Source of the DNA: Jejuia sp047345485
GTDB lineage: Bacteria; Bacteroidota; Bacteroidia; Flavobacteriales; Flavobacteriaceae
DNA: 64,000 bases
Assembly (NCBI RefSeq): GCF_047345485.1
Contig: NZ_JBLFEN010000002.1
Span: 372,001-436,000, forward strand
Direction: 5' to 3'
Below are positions 25,101 through 34,003 of this stretch, piece after piece. The stretch's first letter is position 1. Each line of letters begins with the position of its first letter. The position numbers and the translations under genes are program-made. The notes under the pieces are model-generated. The model had not been told where the DNA came from. It saw only the letters and a list, made by a program, of their open reading frames with translations, and ran no database searches.

Positions 25101-27806
25101 TTAAAACCTACTAATAATTATTTTCTGATTAACCTCAACAGTATCTCCTTTAATATTAATAAAATACAACCCATTATGTATATTATTAAGTGGTAAAGTA
25201 ATGGTTTCTAGAAGTGATACTTCTTTAGTTAAAACTTTACGTCCGTTAACATCAACTAAGGTTATAGTAGCATTTTGTAAAGGCATCGAAGTTGTTATAG
25301 TTATCACACTAGATGCTGGGTTTGGATGTATTATAAAATTATTATTATCAAGATTATTTGTGCTTAAAGTTGCATTTGAGCAATTAGCTAAAGAAGGATC
25401 AGACGATGGTGGTGCTTCAAAATTTTCAACTTGGTCTTCAACATCTTCTTTACTCCCACCAGTAGCATTAATCCCCAAACCTCTGTTAGCAAAAACATCC
25501 CATATTAAACATTGGTTTTCACCACCTGTTAAAGCGACATCTGCTGCTAATATGGCATCTCTTCCTTCTATAAATTCTGGATTACAAGGCTGTAATTTCA
25601 TACCTTCAATAACAAGTCTCATAACCTTATTGTTTCCTCCATTACCGTTAAACATATCTGGATCAAAACCATACTTATCAATGTAAGCCCATGTTAAATC
25701 CCAAAGCATAGTACACCAAATGCTTCCAATATAATGCACACTTACTAAAGGTTCTCCTGTATTAGGTGAAACTGAACGATGATTATTTGTAGACCCGTAG
25801 GTATATTCATTTACATTAAAGTCTGTAGAGTATCTTCTACCTCTAAATCCTCTGCCATCGGTTGGTTCACCCAAAGAAAACGTAGCAATACCTCGTCCGT
25901 CTTCTCCATTATCAGTCGCTTTCATCGTTACCATAAGACCAAACCAATCAGACCAACCTTCTCCCATTTGAAGTTTACTTCTAAGACAATTAACGGTATC
26001 TGCACCACCTGTTAGCCTAAATGATACACCATGCACATATTCGTGAGTAGCAACAACATTATCAAAAGTACCATCTACAGGATAAGGTCCAGCATCTACC
26101 ATAGAAACATTAATATTTTCTCCATTTTTAAGTGCGTCGATTATTGATGTACCTATTGCATTTTCTATCATTATGGAGGGTATGGTGATAATATCTCCAT
26201 ATAATGTAGATGTCATTAGTTCTGCGTCCCTACCATTATCAGCAACTACTATTACCCCTATTGCGCCAGCATCTTGAATTGCTTTAATCTTTTCATCTTC
26301 AAAACAAAGTCCTTCCTCAACTACAGCTATTTTACCATTTATTTCAGCTGCATTGGTAATAATATCACAGGCATCGTAAGGGTTCTCAAAAAGTTCTGGT
26401 GCATTACTATCATCGTCAACAACTAAAACTAAATCTGAGGTTAATGGTTGAACAGCAAATTCTCCAAACTGTGCCACAAAACCTGTATAATCTCCAGCTA
26501 AAGGTCCATTATTAATAGTTAGAGAGTTACCAGCGGCTCCTGTAGCATCAAATAAATACATTTCTAGTCTCGGTCTTCCGCCATCTGGTGGCGTACTAAA
26601 CTTGGCATTGTTAAGGCTTGAGCCATCTTGTGTTTGAGCAAGCACATAATCTTCTCCTAATCCGCCTTTATCATAATTATTTTCTTGATAGTTACCACTT
26701 ACCTCATCAAATCCATGTTGATATAAAATATCGTGCAACATATTATTAAGGTAAAATAGATTAGTTGTTGATACATCTAAATATGTATGTGGATCATCAT
26801 TAAAATCCAACGGAAAATTAAAATTCAAGCTACTGCCGCCTTCAGCAGAAAAACCATTGGTTGGAGAACTTGTATCAATGTCATCTAAAGACCATACATT
26901 ATTACCTCTAGTAATAGTAAATTCTGGTCCTATAGCTCCATCTGTATCATGCCATCCAAAAGGAGAAGCTGTTGCGCTAGCAGGCTCGGTAACAATAGAT
27001 CTAGAACCATGAGATGGACTTTCTACAGGTAAGGCGAACACATTATATTGCGAACCATCTGAAGGCGTATATAAACTATTATTTTTGAATAGATTAACGC
27101 TAGTTTTAGTACTGGTGTGTGTATTATGATTTTTAGAATGCTTAGAGGTATCACCAAAATTACAATATGTAACCCAATCGTTATGATTAATAATCTCACC
27201 TGTTTTAGCATTTACGCGTACACTCCACCAATGCGAACTATCAATAGTAAAAAAACTTAAATCGTATGATAATACTAAATCTCCGTTTTTAGTTTCAGCG
27301 TATACTAACTCAACGGGAATAGGTTCTTGGGATAAGGCCCCTTTAGAATATACTTTTTTACTTCCTTTATTTTTTAAAAATCTAATCTGCCCAAGATTAC
27401 CCGCATTAAAAAATGTTGCAGCTTTTTGTATGGCTTGTACTTCGTTAATAGTTACTGTGGAGGATGTTATTCTTTTTTCTAAATTAGTTTTAAAATTATC
27501 TGCATAATGAAACACCTTACCCTCTTTTATCCCTACAGTTGTAATGGCATTAAATATTTTAACACCTTTATATCTTTGGTTTAAGTACACGTTGGCTATT
27601 CCTGTTTTTTTAGAAAAATTTTCTCTGTTTACATAGACATCTTTTATATCTTCATTTGAAGCTTTAGAAACACTAGAGTTACTTTTCAGATAATTTAAAA
27701 TTACACCTCCGTATTTAGACTTATTTAATTCTGATTGAGCATTAACGTAACAAGTTATATTTAGCACAAAAATTACTAGTGTAATTTTTTTAACGAAAAT
27801 TTTCAT
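25101..27806 (-). CDS. Secreted M36 (fungalysin-type) metalloprotease, tandem paralogue
   Basis: 901 residues with the same order as its neighbour: signal peptide, FTP propeptide, PA insert (EEGLCFEDEKIKAIQDAGAIGV), zinc motif HEYVH (about 587-591), EGWSDWFGLM, and a type A T9SS sorting domain at the end (FIIHPNPASSVITITT... HNGLYFINIKG). Many blocks are identical between the two proteins, for example GGENQCLIWDVFANRGLG, so this is an old tandem duplication. The catalytic residues are all present in both. 184 bp separate the two genes, enough for separate promoters. Confidence 0.92.
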   Translation of the reverse strand: MKIFVKKITLVIFVLNITCYVNAQSELNKSKYGGVILNYLKSNSSVSKASNEDIKDVYVNRENFSKKTGIANVYLNQRYKGVKIFNAITTVGIKEGKVFHYADNFKTNLEKRITSSTVTINEVQAIQKAATFFNAGNLGQIRFLKNKGSKKVYSKGALSQEPIPVELVYAETKNGDLVLSYDLSFFTIDSSHWWSVRVNAKTGEIINHNDWVTYCNFGDTSKHSKNHNTHTSTKTSVNLFKNNSLYTPSDGSQYNVFALPVESPSHGSRSIVTEPASATASPFGWHDTDGAIGPEFTITRGNNVWSLDDIDTSSPTNGFSAEGGSSLNFNFPLDFNDDPHTYLDVSTTNLFYLNNMLHDILYQHGFDEVSGNYQENNYDKGGLGEDYVLAQTQDGSSLNNAKFSTPPDGGRPRLEMYLFDATGAAGNSLTINNGPLAGDYTGFVAQFGEFAVQPLTSDLVLVVDDDSNAPELFENPYDACDIITNAAEINGKIAVVEEGLCFEDEKIKAIQDAGAIGVIVVADNGRDAELMTSTLYGDIITIPSIMIENAIGTSIIDALKNGENINVSMVDAGPYPVDGTFDNVVATHEYVHGVSFRLTGGADTVNCLRSKLQMGEGWSDWFGLMVTMKATDNGEDGRGIATFSLGEPTDGRGFRGRRYSTDFNVNEYTYGSTNNHRSVSPNTGEPLVSVHYIGSIWCTMLWDLTWAYIDKYGFDPDMFNGNGGNNKVMRLVIEGMKLQPCNPEFIEGRDAILAADVALTGGENQCLIWDVFANRGLGINATGGSKEDVEDQVENFEAPPSSDPSLANCSNATLSTNNLDNNNFIIHPNPASSVITITTSMPLQNATITLVDVNGRKVLTKEVSLLETITLPLNNIHNGLYFINIKGDTVEVNQKIIISRF

Positions 27807-27963
27807 AATTGTAGTTTTTGTGAATTTAAGAAATATTTAACAACCAAAATTTAATCCATTGGTTTTTCGACGTATCACCTCTTGTTATTGAAATAAAAAG
27901 TATTAATCACTGTTTATTCTTACAATATGCTTGCTTACTTATTTTATACCGCTAAATAACCAT

Positions 27964-27992
27964 TTGAAAAAAAATAAAATCTCGTATTTTTG
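27964..27992 (+). promoter_or_regulatory. dxs promoter (TTG-N18-TATTTTTG)
   Basis: TTG 27964-27966, an 18-bp spacer and TATTTTTG 27985-27992 match the Bacteroidetes consensus. The start of transcription is expected near 27997-28000, which limits where dxs can begin. Confidence 0.65.
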
Positions 27993-27996
27993 CTAT

Positions 27997-29760
27997 GTGC
28001 GAAATTCTATTTTAGATAACATCAATTCACCTACCGAGCTCCGTCTTTTACATCAAAAAGACTTACCCATACTAGCTAAAGAACTAAGACACTTTATTAT
28101 TAATGTAGTAGCCACAAAAGAAGGCCACTTAGGAGCGAGTTTAGGTGTTATAGAATTAACTATTGCACTCCATTATGTATTTAACACGCCAGAAGATTTA
28201 TTACTTTGGGATGTAGGCCACCAAGCTTACGGACATAAAATTTTAACAGGCAGAAAAGATATATTTCATACCAATAGGCAGCTAAAAGGTATTAGCGGTT
28301 TCCCAAAACGAAATGAAAGTATTTATGATGCATTTGGTGTAGGGCATTCTTCAACCTCTATCTCGGCAGCTTTAGGAATGGCTATTGCTTCACAATTAAA
28401 AGGTGAAGACAAACACCATATTGCGGTTATTGGTGATGCATCTATTGCTAGTGGAATGGCTTTTGAAGGTTTAAATCATGCCGGAGTAACAGATGTAAAT
28501 TTACTCGTTATTTTAAATGATAATGCTATTGGTATAGACCCGAGTGTTGGTGCTTTAAAACAATATTTAACCAATGTGAAAAAGGGTACAAATAAGCGTA
28601 ATAATATTATAGAAGCCTTAAATTTTGATTATTCTGGCCCCATCGATGGGCATAATTTAAATACTGTTATTTCTGAGTTACAACGCCTAAAAAAAGTAAA
28701 AGGCCCAAAGTTATTGCACATTATTACTACAAAAGGTAAAGGCTTAAAACAAGCAGAGGTAGACCAAGTGAAATACCATGCTCCTGGAAAGTTTGATGCA
28801 AAAACTGGAGATTTGGCAGTAAAACCTAATATAAAACAGCCACCAAAATACCAAGATGTATTTGGGCATACTATAGTAGAACTTGCCAAAGCAAACAAAA
28901 ATATTGTAGGTATTACCCCTGCAATGCCCACAGGAAGTTCTCTAAAATACATGATGGATGAAATTCCAGATCGTGCTTTCGATGTTGGCATTGCCGAACA
29001 GCACGCGGTTACCTTAGCTGCAGGAATGGCTACTCAAGGTTTGATACCTTTTTGCAATATCTATTCCACGTTTTTACAACGTGCTTACGATCAAATAATT
29101 CATGACGTGGCTATACAAAATTTACCTGTTATCTTTTGTTTAGACCGTGCAGGTTTGGTTGGTGCAGATGGTGCTACACATCATGGTGTTTTTGATATAT
29201 CGTATTTACGTTGCATACCCAATCTTATTATTTTTGCGCCACGAAACGAAGTAGCGTTGCGCAACATTATGTACACTGCGCAATTAGGTTTAGAGCAGCC
29301 TATTGCAATTCGCTACCCTAGAGGCAGAGGCGTTATTTTAGATTGGAAACAACCATTTACTAAATTAAAAATTGGCAAAGGTGAGCAGCTAAAACAAGGA
29401 GAAAAGTTAGCTGTTTTAAGTATAGGTGCTATTGCTAAAACTATTACTAAAGCTATAACAGACTTAAAAGTATCACATTATGATATGTGTTTTATAAAAC
29501 CTTTAGACACAACTTTGTTACATACTATTTTTAAAACTTATAAAACTATTATTACAGTTGAGGACAACACAATTAAAGGTGGTTTTGGATCTGCAATTTT
29601 AGAATTTGCTGCAACCCATGACTATAAAAATACTATTAAAACTTTTGGAATTCCTGATGGCTTTATTGAGCATGGTAGTGTAACAGAATTACACGCTTTA
29701 ATTGGACTGGATGTTTTAAGTTTATCTAAAAAAATTAAATTACTCTTACCAAATACTTAA
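27997..29760 (+). CDS. dxs: 1-deoxy-D-xylulose-5-phosphate synthase
   Basis: 587 residues if started at GTG 27997. The frame is open to 27931, but that precedes the promoter. The alternatives are this GTG, which would be leaderless, or a rare ATT at 28009; no ATG fits. TPP-binding parts: LLWDVGHQAYGHKILTGR, GVGHSSTSISAALGMA, GDASIASGMAFEGLNHAG...ILNDN. The transketolase pyrimidine domain contains the catalytic Glu in DVGIAEQHAVTLAAGMA. It condenses pyruvate and glyceraldehyde 3-phosphate, the first step of the MEP isoprenoid pathway, and so feeds the polyprenyl synthase. Confidence 0.93.
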   Translation: MRNSILDNINSPTELRLLHQKDLPILAKELRHFIINVVATKEGHLGASLGVIELTIALHYVFNTPEDLLLWDVGHQAYGHKILTGRKDIFHTNRQLKGISGFPKRNESIYDAFGVGHSSTSISAALGMAIASQLKGEDKHHIAVIGDASIASGMAFEGLNHAGVTDVNLLVILNDNAIGIDPSVGALKQYLTNVKKGTNKRNNIIEALNFDYSGPIDGHNLNTVISELQRLKKVKGPKLLHIITTKGKGLKQAEVDQVKYHAPGKFDAKTGDLAVKPNIKQPPKYQDVFGHTIVELAKANKNIVGITPAMPTGSSLKYMMDEIPDRAFDVGIAEQHAVTLAAGMATQGLIPFCNIYSTFLQRAYDQIIHDVAIQNLPVIFCLDRAGLVGADGATHHGVFDISYLRCIPNLIIFAPRNEVALRNIMYTAQLGLEQPIAIRYPRGRGVILDWKQPFTKLKIGKGEQLKQGEKLAVLSIGAIAKTITKAITDLKVSHYDMCFIKPLDTTLLHTIFKTYKTIITVEDNTIKGGFGSAILEFAATHDYKNTIKTFGIPDGFIEHGSVTELHALIGLDVLSLSKKIKLLLPNT

Positions 29761-29793
29761 ACCGTTTTTTGTAAAAAAAACTTAATTCATATT

Positions 29794-30315
29794 TTAATTA
29801 GGTCGAATTATATTCTGATTATCCTTTTCTAATTTTTTATTGAGTTGAAAATTTAAATTTGAATAAGAAACTAAAAATGACTTAACAGACGATAACAGTT
29901 CTGGCTTTGTGGTAGTACTTAATTTATAATTTTCATCTAATTTGTAAAGCATATTTTCTACAATAGTAATTCTTGATAATACCGATTGTGTTTTTAGCGT
30001 ATCGGGGATAGTTCTTTTTAGGTCTTTAATTAATTCAAAAACAGCTTGATCGTCTTCTTCAAAAAACGAAAAATCTGCTTTTTTTACAAGTTCTGTAGTT
30101 GTTTTTAATCTTGTGTAAGGTTGCCAGGGTTCTGCTAAAACTTCAACTTTTGGATCTAAATCAAATTCAAGGTATTTAAGTTTTGCAACATCAGCCTCTA
30201 TTAAACTATTAGTTGTATTGGTTTTTGTTGTTTTATCTATTTCCTGCTGTTTTTTACCATTGCATGCTGTAATTACAACACAAAAACATATAATTTTAAA
30301 AAGCCTTAGTATCAT
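29794..30315 (-). CDS. Putative lipoprotein, unknown function
   Basis: 173 residues. Lipoprotein signal MILRLFKIICFCVVITAC with Cys18, then a Lys/Thr-rich linker and a helical region. No domain recognised. It converges on dxs (33 bp apart) and diverges from the HupE-like gene. Likely anchored in the envelope. Confidence 0.65.
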   Translation of the reverse strand: MILRLFKIICFCVVITACNGKKQQEIDKTTKTNTTNSLIEADVAKLKYLEFDLDPKVEVLAEPWQPYTRLKTTTELVKKADFSFFEEDDQAVFELIKDLKRTIPDTLKTQSVLSRITIVENMLYKLDENYKLSTTTKPELLSSVKSFLVSYSNLNFQLNKKLEKDNQNIIRPN

Positions 30316-30372
30316 AGGTTGTTTAAGTTATATTACTCAATGCAAATATATATTTTATGTTTTGATTAATTG

Positions 30373-30380
30373 TATATTTG
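30373..30380 (+). promoter_or_regulatory. -7 element (TATATTTG) of the HupE-like gene
   Basis: TATATTTG fits TAnnTTTG and lies 24 bp before ATG 30405; a TTG box at the right distance was not found. Confidence 0.45.
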
Positions 30381-30404
30381 GTAAACCCTAAAATCTAATT
30401 AAAA

Positions 30405-30995
30405 ATGTTGGATAATTTTCTTTTCAATGTAGAGTACGGCATTAAACATGTGCTAGATATTAACGCTTACGATCATGTTTTATTTTTAATAGTGCTTACC
30501 ATTCCGTATTTGTTTAGAAACTGGAAGCGAGTTTTATTATTAGTGTCTTTATTTACACTTGGCCACACCATATCTTTAGTTTTGGCAGCGTATAATGTTG
30601 TAACTGTTAGTGGTGCTTTAGTTGAATTTCTTATTCCTGTAACGATATTAATTGTTGCGGTGTATAATGTGTTTACCGCAGGAAGAGGCGCACAGAAGGA
30701 ACGTGTGGGAATATTATTTTTAAGCACATTGTTTTTTGGCTTAGTACACGGACTGGGATTTGCTAGAGAATTTCACATGCTTTTAGGAGAAACAGACAAT
30801 AAATTATTATTACTCTTAGAGTTTGCAATAGGTATTGAGTTTGCCCAAATAATTATTGTTTTTGTAGTATTGTTTTTAGGGTATTTAGTGCAAACAATTT
30901 TTAGATTTTCTAAGCGAGATTGGGTTATGGTAATTTCGGCTATTGTAGTTGGATTGGTAATCCCAATGCTATTAAATAGTGACTTTTTATCGTAA
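30405..30995 (+). CDS. HupE/UreJ-family membrane protein
   Basis: 196 residues with about six membrane helices. His-containing segments typical of the family are present: GIKHVLDINAYDHVLFL, FTLGHTISL and GLVHGLGFAREFH. HupE/UreJ proteins are proposed nickel or cobalt permeases or metal-sensitive accessory proteins. No hydrogenase or urease gene is near, so the physiological metal is open. Confidence 0.8.
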   Translation: MLDNFLFNVEYGIKHVLDINAYDHVLFLIVLTIPYLFRNWKRVLLLVSLFTLGHTISLVLAAYNVVTVSGALVEFLIPVTILIVAVYNVFTAGRGAQKERVGILFLSTLFFGLVHGLGFAREFHMLLGETDNKLLLLLEFAIGIEFAQIIIVFVVLFLGYLVQTIFRFSKRDWVMVISAIVVGLVIPMLLNSDFLS

Positions 30996-31081
30996 AGCAA
31001 AAACATATACATCAATTTTATAAAACTTTAACGCGTAATTGATTGTAATTACAACATGAACCTATTATTTTCGTTATGGTG

Positions 31082-31198
31082 TTTTGCGTTAGGGATTGAG
31101 CGATTGTTGGAGCTCCTCGCAGAGAGCGACTCGTGAAAGCCCGACCCGAGTACGGATTTATATAACACCTTTCTAAACAATCATCGCGGGTAACGCCC
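31082..31198 (+). repeat. Dispersed intergenic repeat, copy 1 (117 bp)
   Basis: Bounded by TTTTGCGTTAGGGATTG (31082-31098) and GGGTAACGCCC (31188-31198), with AAAGCCCGACCC at 31136-31147. The same three blocks, in inverse orientation and closer together, occur at 54155-54241. The ends are partly inverted copies (GCGTTA / TAACGC), and internal GC-rich arms suggest folding. It lies between the HupE-like gene and the dCMP deaminase gene. Non-coding. Confidence 0.75.
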
Positions 31199-31209
31199 AA
31201 ATAAAATTA

Positions 31210-31641
31210 ATGCAAAACAAGAAACAATTAAAATACGATAAGGCTTATTTACGAATTGCGCAGGAATGGGGTAAGCTGTCTTACTGCAAACGAAAGCAAG
31301 TAGGCGCTATTATTGTTAAAGATAGAATGATAATTTCTGATGGGTATAATGGTACACCAACAGGGTTTGAGAATTTTTGTGAGGATGACGATGGTTATAC
31401 CAAATGGTATGTATTACATGCCGAAGCTAATGCCATATTAAAAGTTGCTGCCTCTACCCAATCTTGTAAAGGTGCTACCTTGTATATAACGCTATCGCCT
31501 TGTAAGGAGTGCAGCAAGTTAATACACCAAGCTGGTATTGTTAAGGTGGTATACCACAAAGCATATAAGGATGATGCTGGTTTAAAATTTTTAAAACGTG
31601 CCGGTATAGATTTACAATTAATAGAAGATTTGAAAGCATAA
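31210..31641 (+). CDS. dCMP deaminase family protein
   Basis: 143 residues. Zinc-deaminase motifs: HAEANAI (about 77-83) and SPCKECSKL (about 101-109), with GYNGTPTGFENFCED as in deoxycytidylate deaminases (ComEB type). The reaction gives dUMP from dCMP and so feeds dTMP synthesis. It overlaps the next gene by one base (TAATG). The start is ATG 31210, directly after the repeat element. Confidence 0.9.
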   Translation: MQNKKQLKYDKAYLRIAQEWGKLSYCKRKQVGAIIVKDRMIISDGYNGTPTGFENFCEDDDGYTKWYVLHAEANAILKVAASTQSCKGATLYITLSPCKECSKLIHQAGIVKVVYHKAYKDDAGLKFLKRAGIDLQLIEDLKA

Positions 31642-33227
31642 TGCGATTTGATAAAAAATATTTGCCTTTAATACTGGGAGTAGCTATTGCTGCTGGTATT
31701 TTTGTTGGTGGGAAACTTAATTTTAGTGATGCACCAGACCGGTTATTTACCTCTAATAGTAAGAAAGATAAGCTAAACAGACTGATTGATTATATTGAAT
31801 ACGACTATGTTGATGATGTAAATACAGATAGTATTGTTGATGTAACGGTAAATGGTATTTTAGAAAACCTAGATCCGCATTCTGTATATATCCCACGAGA
31901 TGATATGGAGCGTGTTGCTGATGAAATGCGTGGAAATTTTGTAGGTATTGGTGTTAGTTTTTATACCTATAAGGATACTATTACTGTAATTAGACCTATT
32001 GAAAACGGACCAAGTGCCAAAGTTGGTATTAAAGGTGGAGACCGAATTGTAATGGCAGATGGTGATACATTATATGGTGATACACAGGATAAAGAGTTAG
32101 TAAAGAAATTAAAAGGCCCTTTAAACTCTACGGTAGAGCTAAAAGTGTTTCGCAAAGGCGAACCTGATTTATTAACCTTTAAAGTAAAACGCGGTAAAAT
32201 ACCTATTAAAAGTGTTGATGCTGCGTATATGTTGACTGAAACTTTGGGGTATATAAAAATTAACAAGTTTGCAGAATCTACGTATAAAGAATTTAAAAAA
32301 GAATTAGATAAATTAATGGAGGCTGGAGCATTACAAATTGCTTTAGATTTAAGAGACAATCCTGGTGGACGTTTAGATATTACTGAAAAAATACTAGATG
32401 AGTTTTTAGAAGACGATAAGCTTATTTTATTTACTAAAAATAAACGTGGTGATATTGAAAAGAGTTTTGCTACCAGTAAAGGTGAGTTTGAAGATGGTGA
32501 TGTATTTGTACTTATTGACGAAAACTCTGCCTCTGCAAGTGAGATTGTTGCGGGAGCGCTTCAAGATAATGATAAAGGTACTATTGTGGGGAGACGCTCT
32601 TACGGGAAAGGGCTAGTACAACGTGAAATGGATTTGGGCGATGGGAGTGCCGTACGCTTAACCGTATCGCGGTATTACACGCCTACAGGTCGCTCTATTC
32701 AAAGACCTTACGAGAAAGGAAATAAAGCATATTATGAAGATTATTACACACGTTTAGAAAATGGAGAACTATCGGACGGTGCTAAAATAGAAGTCGCAGA
32801 TTCTTTAAAGTTTACAACACCTAATGGTAAAATAGTTTATGGCGGTGGTGGTATAATTCCAGATGTATTTGTACCCGTAGACAAATCTATGAATAATGAA
32901 ACTCTAAACTATTTGAGACGCAGAGGTGTTATTGGCTATTTTGTGTTTGAAACCTTAGACAAAGAGCGTGCTACTTATAAAGACTATAGAAGGCAGGATT
33001 TTATAGATAATTTTAAAGTTACTGATGATATTGTAATAGCATTTCAAGAGTATTTAAACGTTAGAACAGGTTCTAACATTACTTTTGTAGCCTATCACGA
33101 AGAGGTAAAACAATATTTAAAAGCCACACTAGCCGACCAACTTTTTGGTGAAGGTGCCTTTGAGGAAGTAATTAACCAACGTGATATTATGATTGACGAG
33201 GTGATACAGTTGAGTAAAAAAGAATAG
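31641..33227 (+). CDS. S41 family C-terminal processing peptidase
   Basis: 528 residues. N-terminal membrane anchor (YLPLILGVAIAAGIFVGG). PDZ domain at about 90-170 (GNFVGIGVSFYTYKDTITVIRPIENGPSAKVGIKGGDRIV). S41 catalytic domain with ENSASASEIVAGAL (nucleophile Ser, about 298) and RRSYGKGLVQ (catalytic Lys, about 322). It acts in the periplasm on protein C-termini. Cotranscribed with the dCMP deaminase gene, a common flavobacterial pair. Confidence 0.93.
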   Translation: MRFDKKYLPLILGVAIAAGIFVGGKLNFSDAPDRLFTSNSKKDKLNRLIDYIEYDYVDDVNTDSIVDVTVNGILENLDPHSVYIPRDDMERVADEMRGNFVGIGVSFYTYKDTITVIRPIENGPSAKVGIKGGDRIVMADGDTLYGDTQDKELVKKLKGPLNSTVELKVFRKGEPDLLTFKVKRGKIPIKSVDAAYMLTETLGYIKINKFAESTYKEFKKELDKLMEAGALQIALDLRDNPGGRLDITEKILDEFLEDDKLILFTKNKRGDIEKSFATSKGEFEDGDVFVLIDENSASASEIVAGALQDNDKGTIVGRRSYGKGLVQREMDLGDGSAVRLTVSRYYTPTGRSIQRPYEKGNKAYYEDYYTRLENGELSDGAKIEVADSLKFTTPNGKIVYGGGGIIPDVFVPVDKSMNNETLNYLRRRGVIGYFVFETLDKERATYKDYRRQDFIDNFKVTDDIVIAFQEYLNVRTGSNITFVAYHEEVKQYLKATLADQLFGEGAFEEVINQRDIMIDEVIQLSKKE

Positions 33228-33310
33228 TTTTTAGTTTAACTGTATCTATTAAGATGATTTTTTTAGCTGTTATGTATTTAAGTATCTGTGATTTTACGAT
33301 ATACTAAATT

Positions 33311-33378
33311 ACCTTATCATGCACCTTAGTATGTTTTCCACCATTCCAAAGCGTTAAAATATCTGTGGTTACTTGCGC
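33311..33378. repeat. Direct repeat copy A: displaced 3' end of the FAD oxidoreductase gene
   Basis: 68 bp matching 34010-34077 at 66 positions (58 identical from the left end, mismatches at 33369 and 33376). Read on the minus strand it encodes the final part of the oxidoreductase and then closes with GTA ATT TAG (stop 33304-33306), an alternative natural end. It lies on the far side of the ParDE cassette; the two copies are 699 bp apart. Confidence 0.9.
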
Positions 33379-33416
33379 AACAATTACTTAAACCAAATGC
33401 TTAATGGCTATATTTA

Positions 33417-33445
33417 TCAAATATAGATATTTTAATTATATTTGA
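33417..33445. promoter_or_regulatory. parDE operator/promoter
   Basis: Perfect inverted repeat TCAAATATA (33417-33425) / TATATTTGA (33437-33445), 11-bp spacer. The right arm contains TATATTTG (33437-33444), a -7 element 22 bp before ATG 33467. Binding by the antitoxin (ribbon-helix-helix) would block the promoter, as expected for type II autoregulation. Confidence 0.6.
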
Positions 33446-33466
33446 GTATAATCCAAATCCAGAATC

Positions 33467-33700
33467 ATGAACGTAAGTTTAACAAAGAGACAAGAAGAAT
33501 ACATAGCAAAACAAATTGAATCCGGTGATTTTCAAAATGCAAGCGAATTGGTTAGAGACGCTTTACGATTACATGAAGTATATAGAAACCGTGTGATAAG
33601 TGATTTAAAGGCTGAAATTGAAAAAGGTTGGTCTGGTGCTACGAGCAATAGAAGTGTCGTGGATATTATTAATAGTAAGCGTCACGATAGAGTAGGCTAA
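33467..33700 (+). CDS. parD: Type II antitoxin, ParD family
   Basis: 77 residues. The N-terminal ribbon-helix-helix is MNVSLTKRQEEYIAKQIESGDFQNASELVRDALRLHE, the ParD/CC2985 signature. The C-terminal half (EIEKGWSGATSNRSVVDII) is the toxin-wrapping tail. Its stop is followed directly by the toxin ATG. The pair is enclosed by direct repeats of the neighbouring gene. Confidence 0.9.
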   Translation: MNVSLTKRQEEYIAKQIESGDFQNASELVRDALRLHEVYRNRVISDLKAEIEKGWSGATSNRSVVDIINSKRHDRVG

Positions 33701-34003
33701 ATGTTAAATAAAATAAAGTTCTACAAATTATCTGAGGAAGCAGATTTTGACCTTGAAGATATTTTTGATTATACAGATCATCGTCATGGATTTAATCAAG
33801 CAGTAAAATATCTTAGTGATTTAGATTTTGTTTTTAAACAGTTAGTTAGTAATCCTGAAATTGGTAGGAAACGAAATGAGTTGAAATTAGGGTTGTATAG
33901 TATTTCAGAGCAAGAACATACTATTTTTTATAGAATTAAAAAGAATCATATTAGAATCGTTAGAGTGCTACACGGAAGTAAAGATTTACATAGAAACTTT
34001 TAA
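33701..34003 (+). CDS. parE: Type II toxin, ParE/RelE superfamily
   Basis: 100 residues with the ParE pattern: LSEEADFDLEDIFDYT, a helical hairpin to LVSNPEIGRKRNELKLGLYSI, then HTIFYRIKKNHIRIVRVLHGSKD at the end. ParE toxins usually inhibit gyrase; RelE relatives cleave mRNA, and the sequence favours ParE. The last four bases overlap the convergent oxidoreductase gene (34000-34003). Confidence 0.88.
   Translation: MLNKIKFYKLSEEADFDLEDIFDYTDHRHGFNQAVKYLSDLDFVFKQLVSNPEIGRKRNELKLGLYSISEQEHTIFYRIKKNHIRIVRVLHGSKDLHRNF

Noticed and set aside
25201..25686. Plus-strand open frame of 161 codons inside the second M36 gene
   Set aside because: Antisense shadow of a well-supported protease gene.
28629..28991. 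Minus-strand open frame of 120 codons inside dxs
   Set aside because: Antisense shadow; dxs is certain in this region.
30405..30995. Hydrogenase or urease cluster around the HupE/UreJ-like gene
   Set aside because: No hydrogenase, urease or maturation genes are present in the window.
31082..31198. tRNA or other structured RNA gene in the GC-rich element
   Set aside because: No cloverleaf or conserved tRNA boxes; the same blocks occur elsewhere in inverse orientation, so it is a repeat.
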